Assembly: GCA_963775935.1 (NCBI GenBank)
Contig: CAVZKR010000002.1
Location: 310,001-374,000, forward strand
DNA from: JBBIPA01 sp963775935
GTDB lineage: Bacteria > Chloroflexota > Dehalococcoidia > GIF9 > UBA5629
DNA length: 64,000 nt
Direction of reading: 5' to 3'
The notes under the pieces: generated by a model
What the model was told of the DNA's origin: nothing
The model's input: the letters and a program-made list of their open reading frames with translations, nothing else
Database searches by the model: none
Position numbers and translations under genes: made by a program
Shown here: piece by piece, positions 15,508-23,446 of the stretch
Position numbering within the stretch: position 1 is the first letter of the stretch
Layout: each line of letters opens with the position of its first letter

Positions 15508-16527
15508 TGTTTCTCACTCAAACTCTGACTGAATTGTATGAGTTGTTCCAGCTTGGCTAAAGCCCGGCCGCTATCGATTGCCTCTTTCGCCAGTGCCACT
15601 CCCTGGCGGAATGTTTTGATTTTATCACCAGCCATGAGCGCAGCGCTGGCATTCATTAACACCACATCTTGTTGTGGACCTGCCGCACCTGACAGCACGC
15701 TGCGTAACAGCTCGGCATTTTCCCTGGAATTGCCACCTTTTAAGGTGTCAGGGCTGGCTCTGGTTATGCCAAAATCCTCAGGGCTGATGGAATAGCTATT
15801 GATATAAGCGTCTTTGAGCTCGCAGACGAATGTTTTAGCGGAGATGGTAACTTCGTCGAGCCCGTCTTCGCCGTGGACCACCAGTGCATGAGAACATCCC
15901 AGGTTTTGCAGTACCAGCGCCATTCGTTCCAGCAGCGCTTTATCTGCGATTCCCACTACCTGTGCCCTTGCACCAGCCGGGTTGGCGAGTGGTCCCAGGA
16001 TATTAAAAACAGTGCGAATGCCGATTTCACGGCGGGTGGCTGCGGCATATTTCAAAGCGGGGTGAAACGCCTGGGCGAACATGAAGCAAATGCCGGTTTG
16101 TTGTAAGCATTGCTGCACCTGTGTCGGCATTGAGGTCAATTTTTACTCCGAGTGTCTCCAGAACATCAGCGCTGCCGCACTGGCTGCTCGCGGCGCGATT
16201 GCCATGCTTGGCGATCTTCAGTCCGGTGGCTGCAGCCACAAAAGCCGCCGCGGTTGAGATGTTAAACGTGCCAGAACTGTCACCGCCAGTACCGCAGGTA
16301 TCCACTATCGGTTCGTCGGTATTCACCCGTAAGGCTTTCGCTCTCATCGTTTTCGCCAGCCCGACGATTTCATCTGCAGTTTCCCCCTTTATTCTCAATG
16401 CAGTAATAAAAGCAGCAATTTGAGACGGAGTGGCTGTTCCATTCATCATCTCTTCCATCGCTTGCTCTGCCTGTTCGATGGACAGTGACTGTCCTGATAT
16501 CAATAAAGCGATAGCATCCTTAAGCAT
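15504..16527 (-). pseudogene. trpD: Anthranilate phosphoribosyltransferase, frameshifted
   Basis: The gene is complete in sequence but split over two frames. The first part (from ATG 16527) has the PRPP motif VDTCGTGGDSSGTFNIST and runs normally to GVKIDLNADT. The second part continues the family alignment in another frame from QVQQCLQQTGICFMFAQAFH, through RREIGIRTVFNILGPLANPA, to the stop at 15504. The break is near 16116-16125, where GAC-A-CAG has one base too many or two too few. There is no slippery heptamer at the break, so programmed shifting is unlikely. Either the gene is newly broken in this strain or the assembly has an indel; the intact rest of the operon favours the latter. All other residues look functional. 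Confidence 0.9.
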
Positions 16528-17101
16528 GTATTTTTCTCCTTGCCCGCAGGAAATTGCGCAAAATATCTTTCCCCCCCTGCGTCATAAATGACTCGGGATG
16601 GAACTGCACCCCCTCCACCTGGTGCTGGCGATGCCGCAAGCCCATGATGGTGCCATCTGCTGTCCAGGCAGTGACTTCAAGGCAATCAGGCAACTTATCC
16701 CACATCACTACCAGTGAGTGATAGCGTATAGCTGAGAAGGGATTGGGCAGGCCGTCAAATACTCCCTGGCTATTATGGTGAATGAGTGAGGATTTACCAT
16801 GCATGATGTGCTTGGCTTGCCCGAATGTTCCACCATAGGTATGCCCGATGCACTGGTGACCAAGGCAGACGCCGAGTATGGGGATGCTGGGACCGAAATG
16901 GCGGATGACATCGTTGGAGATGCCGGCATTGAGTGGTGTGGATGGTCCTGGGGAAATGACAATTCCTTCAGGCTTCATCTTTTCGATGTCCCATAGAGAT
17001 ATCCTGTTATTGCGCGCCACTGTCACCTCTTTGCCGAACTCGCCTAAATATTGAAAAAGGTTATAGGTAAAGCTGTCATAATTATCGATCAATAGCAGCA
17101 T
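16520..17101 (-). CDS. trpG: Anthranilate synthase glutamine amidotransferase subunit
   Basis: A 193-residue class I glutaminase that feeds ammonia to TrpE. The start is set at ATG 17101 because MLLLIDNYDSFTYNLFQYL is the standard N-terminus and GGAGG precedes it; a TTG at 17113 is weaker. Catalytic Cys is in GVCLGHQCIG and the His/Glu pair in VEGVQFHPESFMT. It overlaps the end of trpE by 20 bases and the start of trpD by 8. Confidence 0.96.
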   Translation of the reverse strand: MLLLIDNYDSFTYNLFQYLGEFGKEVTVARNNRISLWDIEKMKPEGIVISPGPSTPLNAGISNDVIRHFGPSIPILGVCLGHQCIGHTYGGTFGQAKHIMHGKSSLIHHNSQGVFDGLPNPFSAIRYHSLVVMWDKLPDCLEVTAWTADGTIMGLRHRQHQVEGVQFHPESFMTQGGKDILRNFLRARRKIHA

Positions 17102-18560
17102 GGACACCTCCAATTTTCGGCACTGCGCTATCAGCCATATTTATTGCTTTAAGCAGCGCCTGGACTTTATTCATAGTTTCCTGGTATTCACGTTCCGGTA
17201 TACTGTCGTAGACAATACCGCAACCGGTCTGCATGTAGGCAATACCGTTTTTTACCATCATGGTTCTGATGGCTATCGCCATATCCATATTGCCCGAGAA
17301 GGAGAAGTAGCCGACAGCGCCAGCATAGAGCCCTCGTTTTTCAGGTTCGAATTCAGCGATTATCTGCATTGCCCGGATTTTGGGAGCGCCGGAGACGGTG
17401 CCTGCCGGAAAGCAGGCTTGCAGGGCATCGAATGCGGTCAGGTCATGCCGTAGCTTTCCCTCCACATGGGTGACCAGATGCATGACGTGGGAATAACGCT
17501 CGACGTTCATCAGTTCGCTGACCTTCACGGTCCCTGGTTCACTGACACGTCCGATATCGTTCCGTCCCAGGTCAACGAGCATAATATGCTCGGCGCGTTC
17601 TTTTTCGTCATTACGAAGCTCTTTCTCCAGCAGGATGTCCTCCGCAGGTGTTTTCCCCCGGGGTCTGGTGCCAGCAAGGGGACGAGTCAGCACCATGCCA
17701 TCCTCCACTCTCGCCAGAATTTCAGGTGAAGTCCCGATGACACAGAAATCGGTAAAATCCAGATAAAACATGTATGGTGAGGGATTTACTGTGCGCAGCG
17801 CCCGGTAGATTTCAAATGGCGCGGCTTTGGTAGATTGTGACAGGCGTTGCGATAACACTACCTGGATAGCCTCGCCGGCAGTGATATACTGCTTTATCTT
17901 AGCAACGCAGGTCTCAAACTGCTGTTGAGAAAAGTTCGAGGAGAGAAGGTAGTTGTCCTTACCCGAAGGTAGCATTGTTTTCTGCTGATGATTGCCTGGC
18001 AGCGGCTGGTTTAATCTTTCTATGAGGCTATCGATTTTTGCCACTGCTTCCTGGTACGATTTCTCAATGTCTCCGCCTGTATGCACGTAGCTCAGCACTT
18101 TAATAGTGTGGGTAATGTGGTCGAAAACAAGCATGGTATCCACGAACATGAACAGTGACTCGGGTATTTCCAGGGGGTCGCTGGAAGGGGATGGCAGATT
18201 CTCAAAGCGGGTTACCGTCTCATATCCCAGATAGCCGACAGCGCCACCACAAAATCTGGGGAGGTCTCCTACTGACACTATCTTATACTTATTGAGTTCC
18301 TCGGCAATAAGCGGCAGCGGATTGACTTTATCTTCTCCTCTGGTAGATAACACGCGGTAGGGCTCGGTGCCGATAAAGCTGTATCGAGCCAGCCGTTGTC
18401 CGCCCTCGACACTTTCCAGGAGGAAAGAGTAACCGCCCTGGCTGATTTTGAGGAAAGCAGAAACCGGTGTTTCCAGGTCAGCAATGATTTCACGGTAGAC
18501 CGGTATCAGGTTACCTTCCTTGCTGCGTTTTTTAACTTCTTCTATTGTCGGGTAGTACAT
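17082..18560 (-). CDS. trpE: Anthranilate synthase component I
   Basis: A 492-residue chorismate-using enzyme, first of the tryptophan pathway. The feedback site LLESVEGG is near residue 50, the catalytic region holds GTSPEILARVEDG, TRPLAGTRPRGKT, EHIMLVDLGRNDIGRV and SGAPKIRAMQII. The ATG at 18560 lies eight bases after GAGGTGAG. Transcription is controlled by the T-box leader directly upstream. The LLESVEGG motif is the usual tryptophan-binding element, so feedback inhibition is probably intact as well. Confidence 0.96.
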   Translation of the reverse strand: MYYPTIEEVKKRSKEGNLIPVYREIIADLETPVSAFLKISQGGYSFLLESVEGGQRLARYSFIGTEPYRVLSTRGEDKVNPLPLIAEELNKYKIVSVGDLPRFCGGAVGYLGYETVTRFENLPSPSSDPLEIPESLFMFVDTMLVFDHITHTIKVLSYVHTGGDIEKSYQEAVAKIDSLIERLNQPLPGNHQQKTMLPSGKDNYLLSSNFSQQQFETCVAKIKQYITAGEAIQVVLSQRLSQSTKAAPFEIYRALRTVNPSPYMFYLDFTDFCVIGTSPEILARVEDGMVLTRPLAGTRPRGKTPAEDILLEKELRNDEKERAEHIMLVDLGRNDIGRVSEPGTVKVSELMNVERYSHVMHLVTHVEGKLRHDLTAFDALQACFPAGTVSGAPKIRAMQIIAEFEPEKRGLYAGAVGYFSFSGNMDMAIAIRTMMVKNGIAYMQTGCGIVYDSIPEREYQETMNKVQALLKAINMADSAVPKIGGVHAAIDR

Positions 18561-18578
18561 ATCTCACCTCTGCAATTT

Positions 18579-18898
18579 GAAAAACAAAAACCCCTCGCCT
18601 ATAGGGGCGAGGGGTTTCAATTCGCGGTACCACCCTAGTTAGTTGCTAAAAAACAAAAGGATAAAAGCAACCATCTCTTTCAGGTACGGCTTCACATAAT
18701 TTGAAGCGATACCCTGGGCTCTGTTAACGGTGCCCATTCCGTCGTCACCTAATCAGGATGCTTCCCTTTCGGTTTGCAGCTCCCGAGTCCATTCAGTCTT
18801 CTGCGCTAGCACCGGATCACACCATACCCGGCTCTCTGAGCTTCGCTGGAGGCTTACTAGTCTCGTTCCCAGCCTTTCGCCTTATTCAGTTTTTAGGA
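18579..18898 (-). promoter_or_regulatory. T-box leader (tRNA-Trp sensing riboswitch) of the trp operon
   Basis: Read on the minus strand, the leader has the full T-box order. The distal stem I has AGAGAGCCGGG followed by GGTGTGATCCGG, the tRNA-elbow platform. The specifier loop contains GAATGGAC with the UGG codon for tryptophan at 18791-18789. The universal T-box sequence AGGGTGGTACCGCG lies at 18636-18623 and the competing terminator at 18614-18591. Uncharged tRNA-Trp should stabilise the antiterminator and let transcription enter trpE, whose ATG is 19 bases past the T tract. Confidence 0.93.
18591..18614 (-). terminator. T-box attenuator terminator
   Basis: A nine-base perfect stem, CCCCTCGCC against GGCGAGGGG, with a six-base loop, followed on the minus strand by TTTTTGTTTTT (18590-18580). 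It is mutually exclusive with the T-box antiterminator just before it. Confidence 0.92.
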
Positions 18899-18904
18899 TT
18901 TTTA

Positions 18905-18934
18905 AGTATAGACCAGCGGTTGGAGTTTTGTCAA
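18905..18934 (-). promoter_or_regulatory. Promoter of the trp operon
   Basis: On the minus strand TTGACA (18934-18929) and TATACT (18910-18905) are separated by 18 bases, a near-consensus sigma-70 promoter. The predicted transcript start is near 18898, which puts the whole T-box leader in the transcript. Confidence 0.8.
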
Positions 18935-18998
18935 ATTACGTGACCTTAGCCCATCGTTTTGGTGCGACTTTTCAGGCTATTTCTTATGCCGCCAGGAG

Positions 18999-19457
18999 TT
19001 AACCGGGTTTTGAACCTATCGCATCCTCGGCTATTCTTTCAATCTCTTTATAATATTTATCTTTAGTAGTAATTACTCTATTAAATAAAGCGTTCTGCAA
19101 TTCAAAAGGTTTTACTATGCAATAACTATTTTCAAACTCATGACTCACGATTATATCTTCTGGCTTTAATTTAATCAAAGGTCTATTTAGAATATTATTC
19201 TGATATAAATTCTTCAAAGCTAAACGAATTATGGTAGAAGGCTTTGTCTCCAATCTAGCAGCGAAATCACGCAATTTTGTTAATTCTTCCGCTGTAAAAC
19301 GAATAGTCAGAAAGGATGAACGTTTTTGCTCTCTACCTTGAATAGTTGTCTTATAGCCTTCTTTTAAAGGGCTATGGTCTGCCCAATATTTATCTTCTTC
19401 TTCCAAAGTTCTGAAGGTTGGATTTGGATATATATTTCTTCTTTTATTTTTATTCAT
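18999..19457 (-). CDS. Probable antitoxin with ribbon-helix-helix (CopG/BrnA-like) segment
   Basis: A 152-residue protein. Residues about 47-80 read FLTIRFTAEELTKLRDFAARLETKPSTIIRLAL, which has the beta-strand plus two helices of a CopG/BrnA-type DNA-binding antitoxin. The N-terminus (FRTLEEEDKYWADHSPL) is like BrnA-family antitoxins; the C-terminal half, ending KYYKEIERIAEDAIGSKPG, is not recognised. It starts 13 bases after the BrnT-like gene, in the usual toxin-first order. It is AT-rich compared with its neighbours, which suggests horizontal arrival. Confidence 0.6.
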   Translation of the reverse strand: MNKNKRRNIYPNPTFRTLEEEDKYWADHSPLKEGYKTTIQGREQKRSSFLTIRFTAEELTKLRDFAARLETKPSTIIRLALKNLYQNNILNRPLIKLKPEDIIVSHEFENSYCIVKPFELQNALFNRVITTKDKYYKEIERIAEDAIGSKPG

Positions 19458-19469
19458 GATTCACCATAC

Positions 19470-19739
19470 CTATCGTATTTTATTATTAAATGTTCTTTTT
19501 TCACCTGAATCCATATCAAACGCAGTTATTGGCCTGAACTTATTATCATTTAAACGCTCAATAATTAATCTAATATATCTGCCTGCTTTAGTCTTTCCAT
19601 ATAGGTTGTATCTTCTATTTTTACCTATTGAGGCAAGATGTTTCCCAAAGCAAATATCCTCTGCATCAATTGGACTAATCTGACGTTTAGCAAGATGTTC
19701 GATATTAATATCATCCCAATCGAGGCCGTCAATTTTCAT
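19470..19739 (-). CDS. BrnT-like toxin
   Basis: An 89-residue basic protein: LDWDDINIEHLAKRQISPIDAEDICFG, then RRYNLYGKTKAGRYIRLIIE and RPITAFDMDSGEKRTF. The spacing of W-D-N-H near the start, a central GRT-like strand and a C-terminal R-ITA-DM fits the BrnT family of RelE-like ribonucleases, whose toxicity is held in check by a BrnA-like partner. It has low GC. Two tandem ten-base repeats precede it and may be the autoregulatory operator. Confidence 0.6.
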   Translation of the reverse strand: MKIDGLDWDDINIEHLAKRQISPIDAEDICFGKHLASIGKNRRYNLYGKTKAGRYIRLIIERLNDNKFRPITAFDMDSGEKRTFNNKIR

Positions 19740-19750
19740 GGCTTAATTAA

Positions 19751-19770
19751 TTGTAACACGTTGTAACACG
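19751..19770. repeat. Tandem TTGTAACACG repeat, candidate toxin-antitoxin operator
   Basis: Two exact head-to-tail copies of a ten-base word lie 12-31 bases upstream of the BrnT-like start. Ten-base spacing puts the copies on the same face of the helix, as expected for cooperative binding by a ribbon-helix-helix antitoxin. Confidence 0.5.
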
Positions 19771-19784
19771 CAAATCAAGATAAT

Positions 19785-19940
19785 TTAGCTATGTTTCAAT
19801 CCCCTTTCGAGGATTAGCGTATTTCTGACCTGTGGCTTGGCATAGGGAGTCCAGTCATTGCCAACATGCTCGTCCTTGCAGGCAATCTGGCAATTGTGGC
19901 AACCATTACATCGGGTAATGTCGATAACTAATGCTTTCAT
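19785..19940 (-). pseudogene. Truncated AthS-like Fe-S subunit (stump after large subunit 1)
   Basis: The frame begins MKALVIDITRCNGCHNCQIA and is about 94% identical in DNA to the start of the intact subunit gene at 39636, up to codon 37 (KPQ). There homology stops abruptly and 14 unrelated codons lead to a stop. Only the first of the ferredoxin cysteine clusters (CxxCxxCxxxC) is left. It directly follows large subunit 1, so that enzyme has lost its electron-transfer partner in cis. The break point coincides with a 37-base sequence that looks like a CRISPR repeat. Confidence 0.85.
19793..19829. repeat. Solitary CRISPR-repeat-like sequence
   Basis: A 37-base segment beginning GTTTCAATCCCC and ending TATTTCTGAC, with internal dyad AATCC/GGATT. 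Length and the GTTTCAAT opening are typical of CRISPR repeats. There is only one copy, no spacer array and no cas gene, so it may be a leftover or a coincidence. Confidence 0.3.
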
Positions 19941-19942
19941 GA

Positions 19943-22561
19943 TTACTTTTCACCTCTCACCAGAACTCTTTCAAGACATAAACCAGCATTCCTGTCATAG
20001 GGGCGACTGAATGCTTCCGGATATTTCCTTTGTAGTTCGTCTAAGTTGGCTCGCTCAACCTCAATGAGGAAGCCGTTTGTAACCATGCCGGCGCAGTTTT
20101 TAGATGTTATTTTGTGTGGTGTAATTGTATTGATGGCACCACCTCTATCAAGCTCTCCCATAACGATCGGATCATATCTTGCACCATGTTCTACTCCTAC
20201 TACTCCAGGCATGATTCTATCTGTAACATAGGCCCCGCAGAGGACACCACCTCTTTCATTAAATACAGTGACTATATCTCCATCTTCGATATCCCTTGAT
20301 TTAGCATCCGAAGGGTTTATCCAAGCCGGCTCATATAAATAATTATCAGGACCCCTGATTTTACTTGTGCAGATTTCATGGAACCAGGTAACATCATCGA
20401 GCTGAGCGTGTACCCTCCATCTAGGATGGTTAGACATACAAAGCAATGGATACTTTAAAGCCCTTTCACTAGATATCCTCTCATCATGGTATTCATCTTT
20501 TTCAATCCAATGTGGGACAGGTCCTCTGACCTTATCGTCAGGAAAATGCTTAGCTAATCTTTCAGAATAGAACTCAATTTTACCAGACGGGGTCTGTAAG
20601 GGATCCTTCTCCGGATTATTGTGAAATTCAATCAGCCCAGCGGGGTATTTTTCCCATTCTGGGTCAGTAGGGATAACGTAATATTGTTTTTCCTGTAATT
20701 CTTCCCAGTTCGTTAAACCTGCTTCTGGCACACCTGAAGAATCAAAACCGGCTTTTATCCATTCCTCGACAGACTTACCACCGGTGTATTCCTTCAATAG
20801 CCCCAACTTATCGGCTACAGCACAAACAGCCTCATAATCGGTTTTTGATTCACCTATGGGTTCAATACATCTATCTGAAAGAAAAATAGTGTCGAAATGC
20901 AGGTTAACGGTATCAGCTCCAATATCGTCCTCCTCGAATTTTGTATTGATCGGAAGGATAATGTCAGCGAATATGCAATCATTCTCCAACCAAGGATGCT
21001 GAGCCAGCATGAACTCAATTTTGGGGCTGCGGTATGCCTTAGTTATGCTGTTGCTATCATTCCAGCAGGTCGTTAGACATGGTGTATCTGTCCATATCAT
21101 ATGTACTTCCGAGCAACCAGGTACAGGATAGACATATTTCTTGAACTGGTCTTCCGTCGGTGCATTCTGGTGTGAGCTGCCATAAATTTCAAAGTGTCCA
21201 TTTATAATGGCATCATGAATCATGGTCTTGGGAATAATTTGCTTGGCTAATGGATTCGCTGGTTCATACCCGCGGTATGCCGCGTGAGGGAAAGGCCTGA
21301 CGATAGCACCAGGTGTCATCGAGTGTACTAAGTGTTTTAAAAACCGACATGCAACAAATGAGAATTCGTGAGTAAGATGGTTAGCTCCTGGTTTCCCTAA
21401 TCCCTGCATAGTCATTAGAAGGATTTCCAGTCTGCCAGGTTCATGGGAATAAGCTCCCCTAACAAAGGGACCGCCTGAACCATGTGATAGAGTGGTAGCC
21501 TTAGATGCCCACTCCCTTGCCAAGGCTTTGATTATGCGGGATGGCACTTTGCATTTCATTTCTGCCCACTTTGGAGTCTTCGGAATTCCATCTTCTTGGC
21601 CTAGAATATAGTCTTTGAACTTATCAAAACCTACAGAGTGAGATGCTACATAATCTCTATCATAAATACCCTCGGTAATCCAGGTATAAGCTATAGCCAA
21701 TTGCATTGCTGCATCTGTGTTTGGTAATATGGGAATCCACTTATCAGCATGTACTGCTGCTCCGTAGTTCAAGTCTGGACAGATATATATGCTCTTTATA
21801 CCAAGATCAGTGTACCAATAGCATAACTTGCTAACCATTTGTCCCCCACCAGCATATGCTTTTGATGTTGTTTCCGGGTCACAACTCCAGAATAATATCA
21901 AGTTAGTATTTTTAGCGATATCGGTGTAAAGGTTTGTTTGATGCGCTGTCATTAAGCCCCATGGCTCCATGCCCCAGACATGTTTGGCACCAAAGTACCA
22001 CCCCTCCCAGCTATCTGGATTTCTAACCTGTTGTGTAAACCCACCCAAAAGGTTCATAAGTCGGATTGAACAACCGTGAGAAGAGTGCACTATTTTTTCT
22101 TCCCCATGTCCATCTGCTTGTAAAAGTACCGCTTCGGGCCCATATGTCTTAATCATCCTCTTTATCTCATTGGCTATGATATCGGTAGCGTCGTCCCAGG
22201 AGATTCTCACATATTTACTTTTTCCTCTGTTCTGTGGATTTCTTTCTCCATTGGGATCCCAATCCACTCTCTTTAAAGGATATAGAATCCTATTAGGAGA
22301 ATAGATTCGCTTTTTGTAACCCAGAGTGAATGACACCAGGAGTGATTTTAAAGGAGCTTCAAATACTTGGCCGCGCGCTTGTATTTTCCAGGGTTTAAAT
22401 TCTTCTACTTTGTATTTCCAGTCATAGGGAAATGGTCTGAATCTAATTATTTTTCCATCTCTCACATCCACGGCTGCCACATTAGAACATTCACCAAAAT
22501 TCATCAGACCAGTACTTTTAATTACTGTTTTTTCTGTCGATTTATTTTCTTTTTGTGGCAT
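19943..22561 (-). CDS. Transhydroxylase-type molybdopterin oxidoreductase, large subunit 1
   Basis: An 872-residue member of the DMSO-reductase superfamily, closest in pattern to the large subunit of pyrogallol-phloroglucinol transhydroxylase (AthL, about 875 residues). As in AthL there is no N-terminal CxxC for an Fe-S cluster and no Tat signal, so it is cytoplasmic. The motif RNPDSWEGWYFG (residues 180-191) provides S184 as probable Mo ligand and D183 as probable catalytic acid; GHGE at 151-154 corresponds to the AthL His144 region. Cofactor loops include DPETT, DLNYGAAVHADKWI and the C-terminal DRGGAINTITP. Its Fe-S partner gene is cut short downstream. Substrate is not shown; a polyhydroxylated aromatic is likely. 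Confidence 0.82.
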   Translation of the reverse strand: MPQKENKSTEKTVIKSTGLMNFGECSNVAAVDVRDGKIIRFRPFPYDWKYKVEEFKPWKIQARGQVFEAPLKSLLVSFTLGYKKRIYSPNRILYPLKRVDWDPNGERNPQNRGKSKYVRISWDDATDIIANEIKRMIKTYGPEAVLLQADGHGEEKIVHSSHGCSIRLMNLLGGFTQQVRNPDSWEGWYFGAKHVWGMEPWGLMTAHQTNLYTDIAKNTNLILFWSCDPETTSKAYAGGGQMVSKLCYWYTDLGIKSIYICPDLNYGAAVHADKWIPILPNTDAAMQLAIAYTWITEGIYDRDYVASHSVGFDKFKDYILGQEDGIPKTPKWAEMKCKVPSRIIKALAREWASKATTLSHGSGGPFVRGAYSHEPGRLEILLMTMQGLGKPGANHLTHEFSFVACRFLKHLVHSMTPGAIVRPFPHAAYRGYEPANPLAKQIIPKTMIHDAIINGHFEIYGSSHQNAPTEDQFKKYVYPVPGCSEVHMIWTDTPCLTTCWNDSNSITKAYRSPKIEFMLAQHPWLENDCIFADIILPINTKFEEDDIGADTVNLHFDTIFLSDRCIEPIGESKTDYEAVCAVADKLGLLKEYTGGKSVEEWIKAGFDSSGVPEAGLTNWEELQEKQYYVIPTDPEWEKYPAGLIEFHNNPEKDPLQTPSGKIEFYSERLAKHFPDDKVRGPVPHWIEKDEYHDERISSERALKYPLLCMSNHPRWRVHAQLDDVTWFHEICTSKIRGPDNYLYEPAWINPSDAKSRDIEDGDIVTVFNERGGVLCGAYVTDRIMPGVVGVEHGARYDPIVMGELDRGGAINTITPHKITSKNCAGMVTNGFLIEVERANLDELQRKYPEAFSRPYDRNAGLCLERVLVRGEK

Positions 22562-22624
22562 TATTCCTCCTCATCGGTTCAATTTATTCCGGAATTAGAT
22601 TAATAGTGATGACCTTACCCCAAT

Positions 22625-22800
22625 TTATAGTCCACTGTAGACTAGAGTTTTCTCGGTTTTGCTAATATATTGCACTGGACTTAGATCACCCAAAGAGCTG
22701 TGTGGCCTGAATTCATTATAGTCTATTCTCCAAGCTTCTGCAGTTTCCCTCGCGTCCTTTAAAGTGATAAACCAGTTTCATTCATAAATTCGTTCCTATT
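22625..22800 (-). pseudogene. 3' remnant of an IS3-family transposase (OrfB)
   Basis: The minus strand reads ITLKDARETAEAWRIDYNEF and then RPHSSLGDLSPVQYISK, the C-terminal end of the IS3-type integrase domain, and stops at 22625. The motif WRxDYNxxRPHSSLG is diagnostic. Upstream, near 22775, the frame shifts (NEFMNE then GFITLKD) and then no similarity remains. The rest of the element is gone. Confidence 0.8.
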
Positions 22801-22932
22801 GTGAATTATCAAATGTCCACCTCAGTTGTTTTATTGTAGTGGAGGACTCTAGTTGCAGCCGTTATTGTTTTCAGGAGAAAGGTCAAGTTAAAGCGCTGGG
22901 GATTGCCTTGAAATTTTGTTCAGACGAAAGAC

Positions 22933-22957
22933 CAGCATAATAAATAGCCTTATGCTG
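22933..22957. terminator. Hairpin downstream of moaC
   Basis: CAGCATAA and TTATGCTG form an eight-base stem with a nine-base loop. It lies 30 bases beyond the moaC stop; the following sequence on the minus strand lacks a strong T tract, so it is a weak terminator or mRNA end stabiliser. Confidence 0.4.
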
Positions 22958-22986
22958 CTGGGGGAAGTTTTTTCTTGTTCTCTATC

Positions 22987-23445
22987 CTATTCCAGAACCA
23001 CAGTGCCGCTTTTACCACCGCTCTTGCGTACCAGACGAATATTCTCCACCCTTAGTGTGGTATCCACACCTTTGCACATATCATAAATAGTGAGAGCAGC
23101 TACCATCACGGCAGTCAGTGCCTCCATTTCATACCCGGTTTTACCGCTGCCCTTGACCGTAGCCGTGATGTCTACTGACGGCGTTTTGCTATCCAGAGTG
23201 AATTCAACAGCAACGTCTTCGATGAGGAGCGGGTGGCAGAGAGGAAGAAGGCTAGGAGTCTGTTTTGCCGCCATGATACCGGCGACTTTCGCTGTGGCCA
23301 GCGCATTACCTTTGGGCAAAGTGCTGTTCCTGACCATAGTAAAGGTGGCATCTTTCATCACTATCCTGCCCTTGGCTGTAGCCTGCCTGGCAGTAATTTG
23401 CTTTTCGCCAACATCTACCATCCGAATCTGGGGATAGTCGTCCAT
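22987..23445 (-). CDS. moaC: Cyclic pyranopterin monophosphate synthase
   Basis: A 152-residue enzyme of molybdenum cofactor synthesis that converts the MoaA product to cyclic pyranopterin monophosphate. It has LLPLCHPLLIEDVAVEF, YEMEALTAVMVAALTIYDM and the catalytic YDMCKGVD. The ATG at 23445 follows GGAGG; a TTG four codons upstream overlaps the end of moaA. It follows moaA with the two genes effectively adjoining. The many molybdopterin enzymes nearby need this cofactor. Confidence 0.96.
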   Translation of the reverse strand: MDDYPQIRMVDVGEKQITARQATAKGRIVMKDATFTMVRNSTLPKGNALATAKVAGIMAAKQTPSLLPLCHPLLIEDVAVEFTLDSKTPSVDITATVKGSGKTGYEMEALTAVMVAALTIYDMCKGVDTTLRVENIRLVRKSGGKSGTVVLE

Positions 23446-23446
23446 A

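Noticed and set aside
16027..16139. Programmed frameshift in trpD
   Set aside because: No slippery heptamer, stem-loop or internal Shine-Dalgarno at the break; an indel is simpler.
19793..19829. CRISPR array
   Set aside because: Only one repeat-like unit exists, with no spacers or cas genes in the window. Kept only as a solitary repeat-like sequence.
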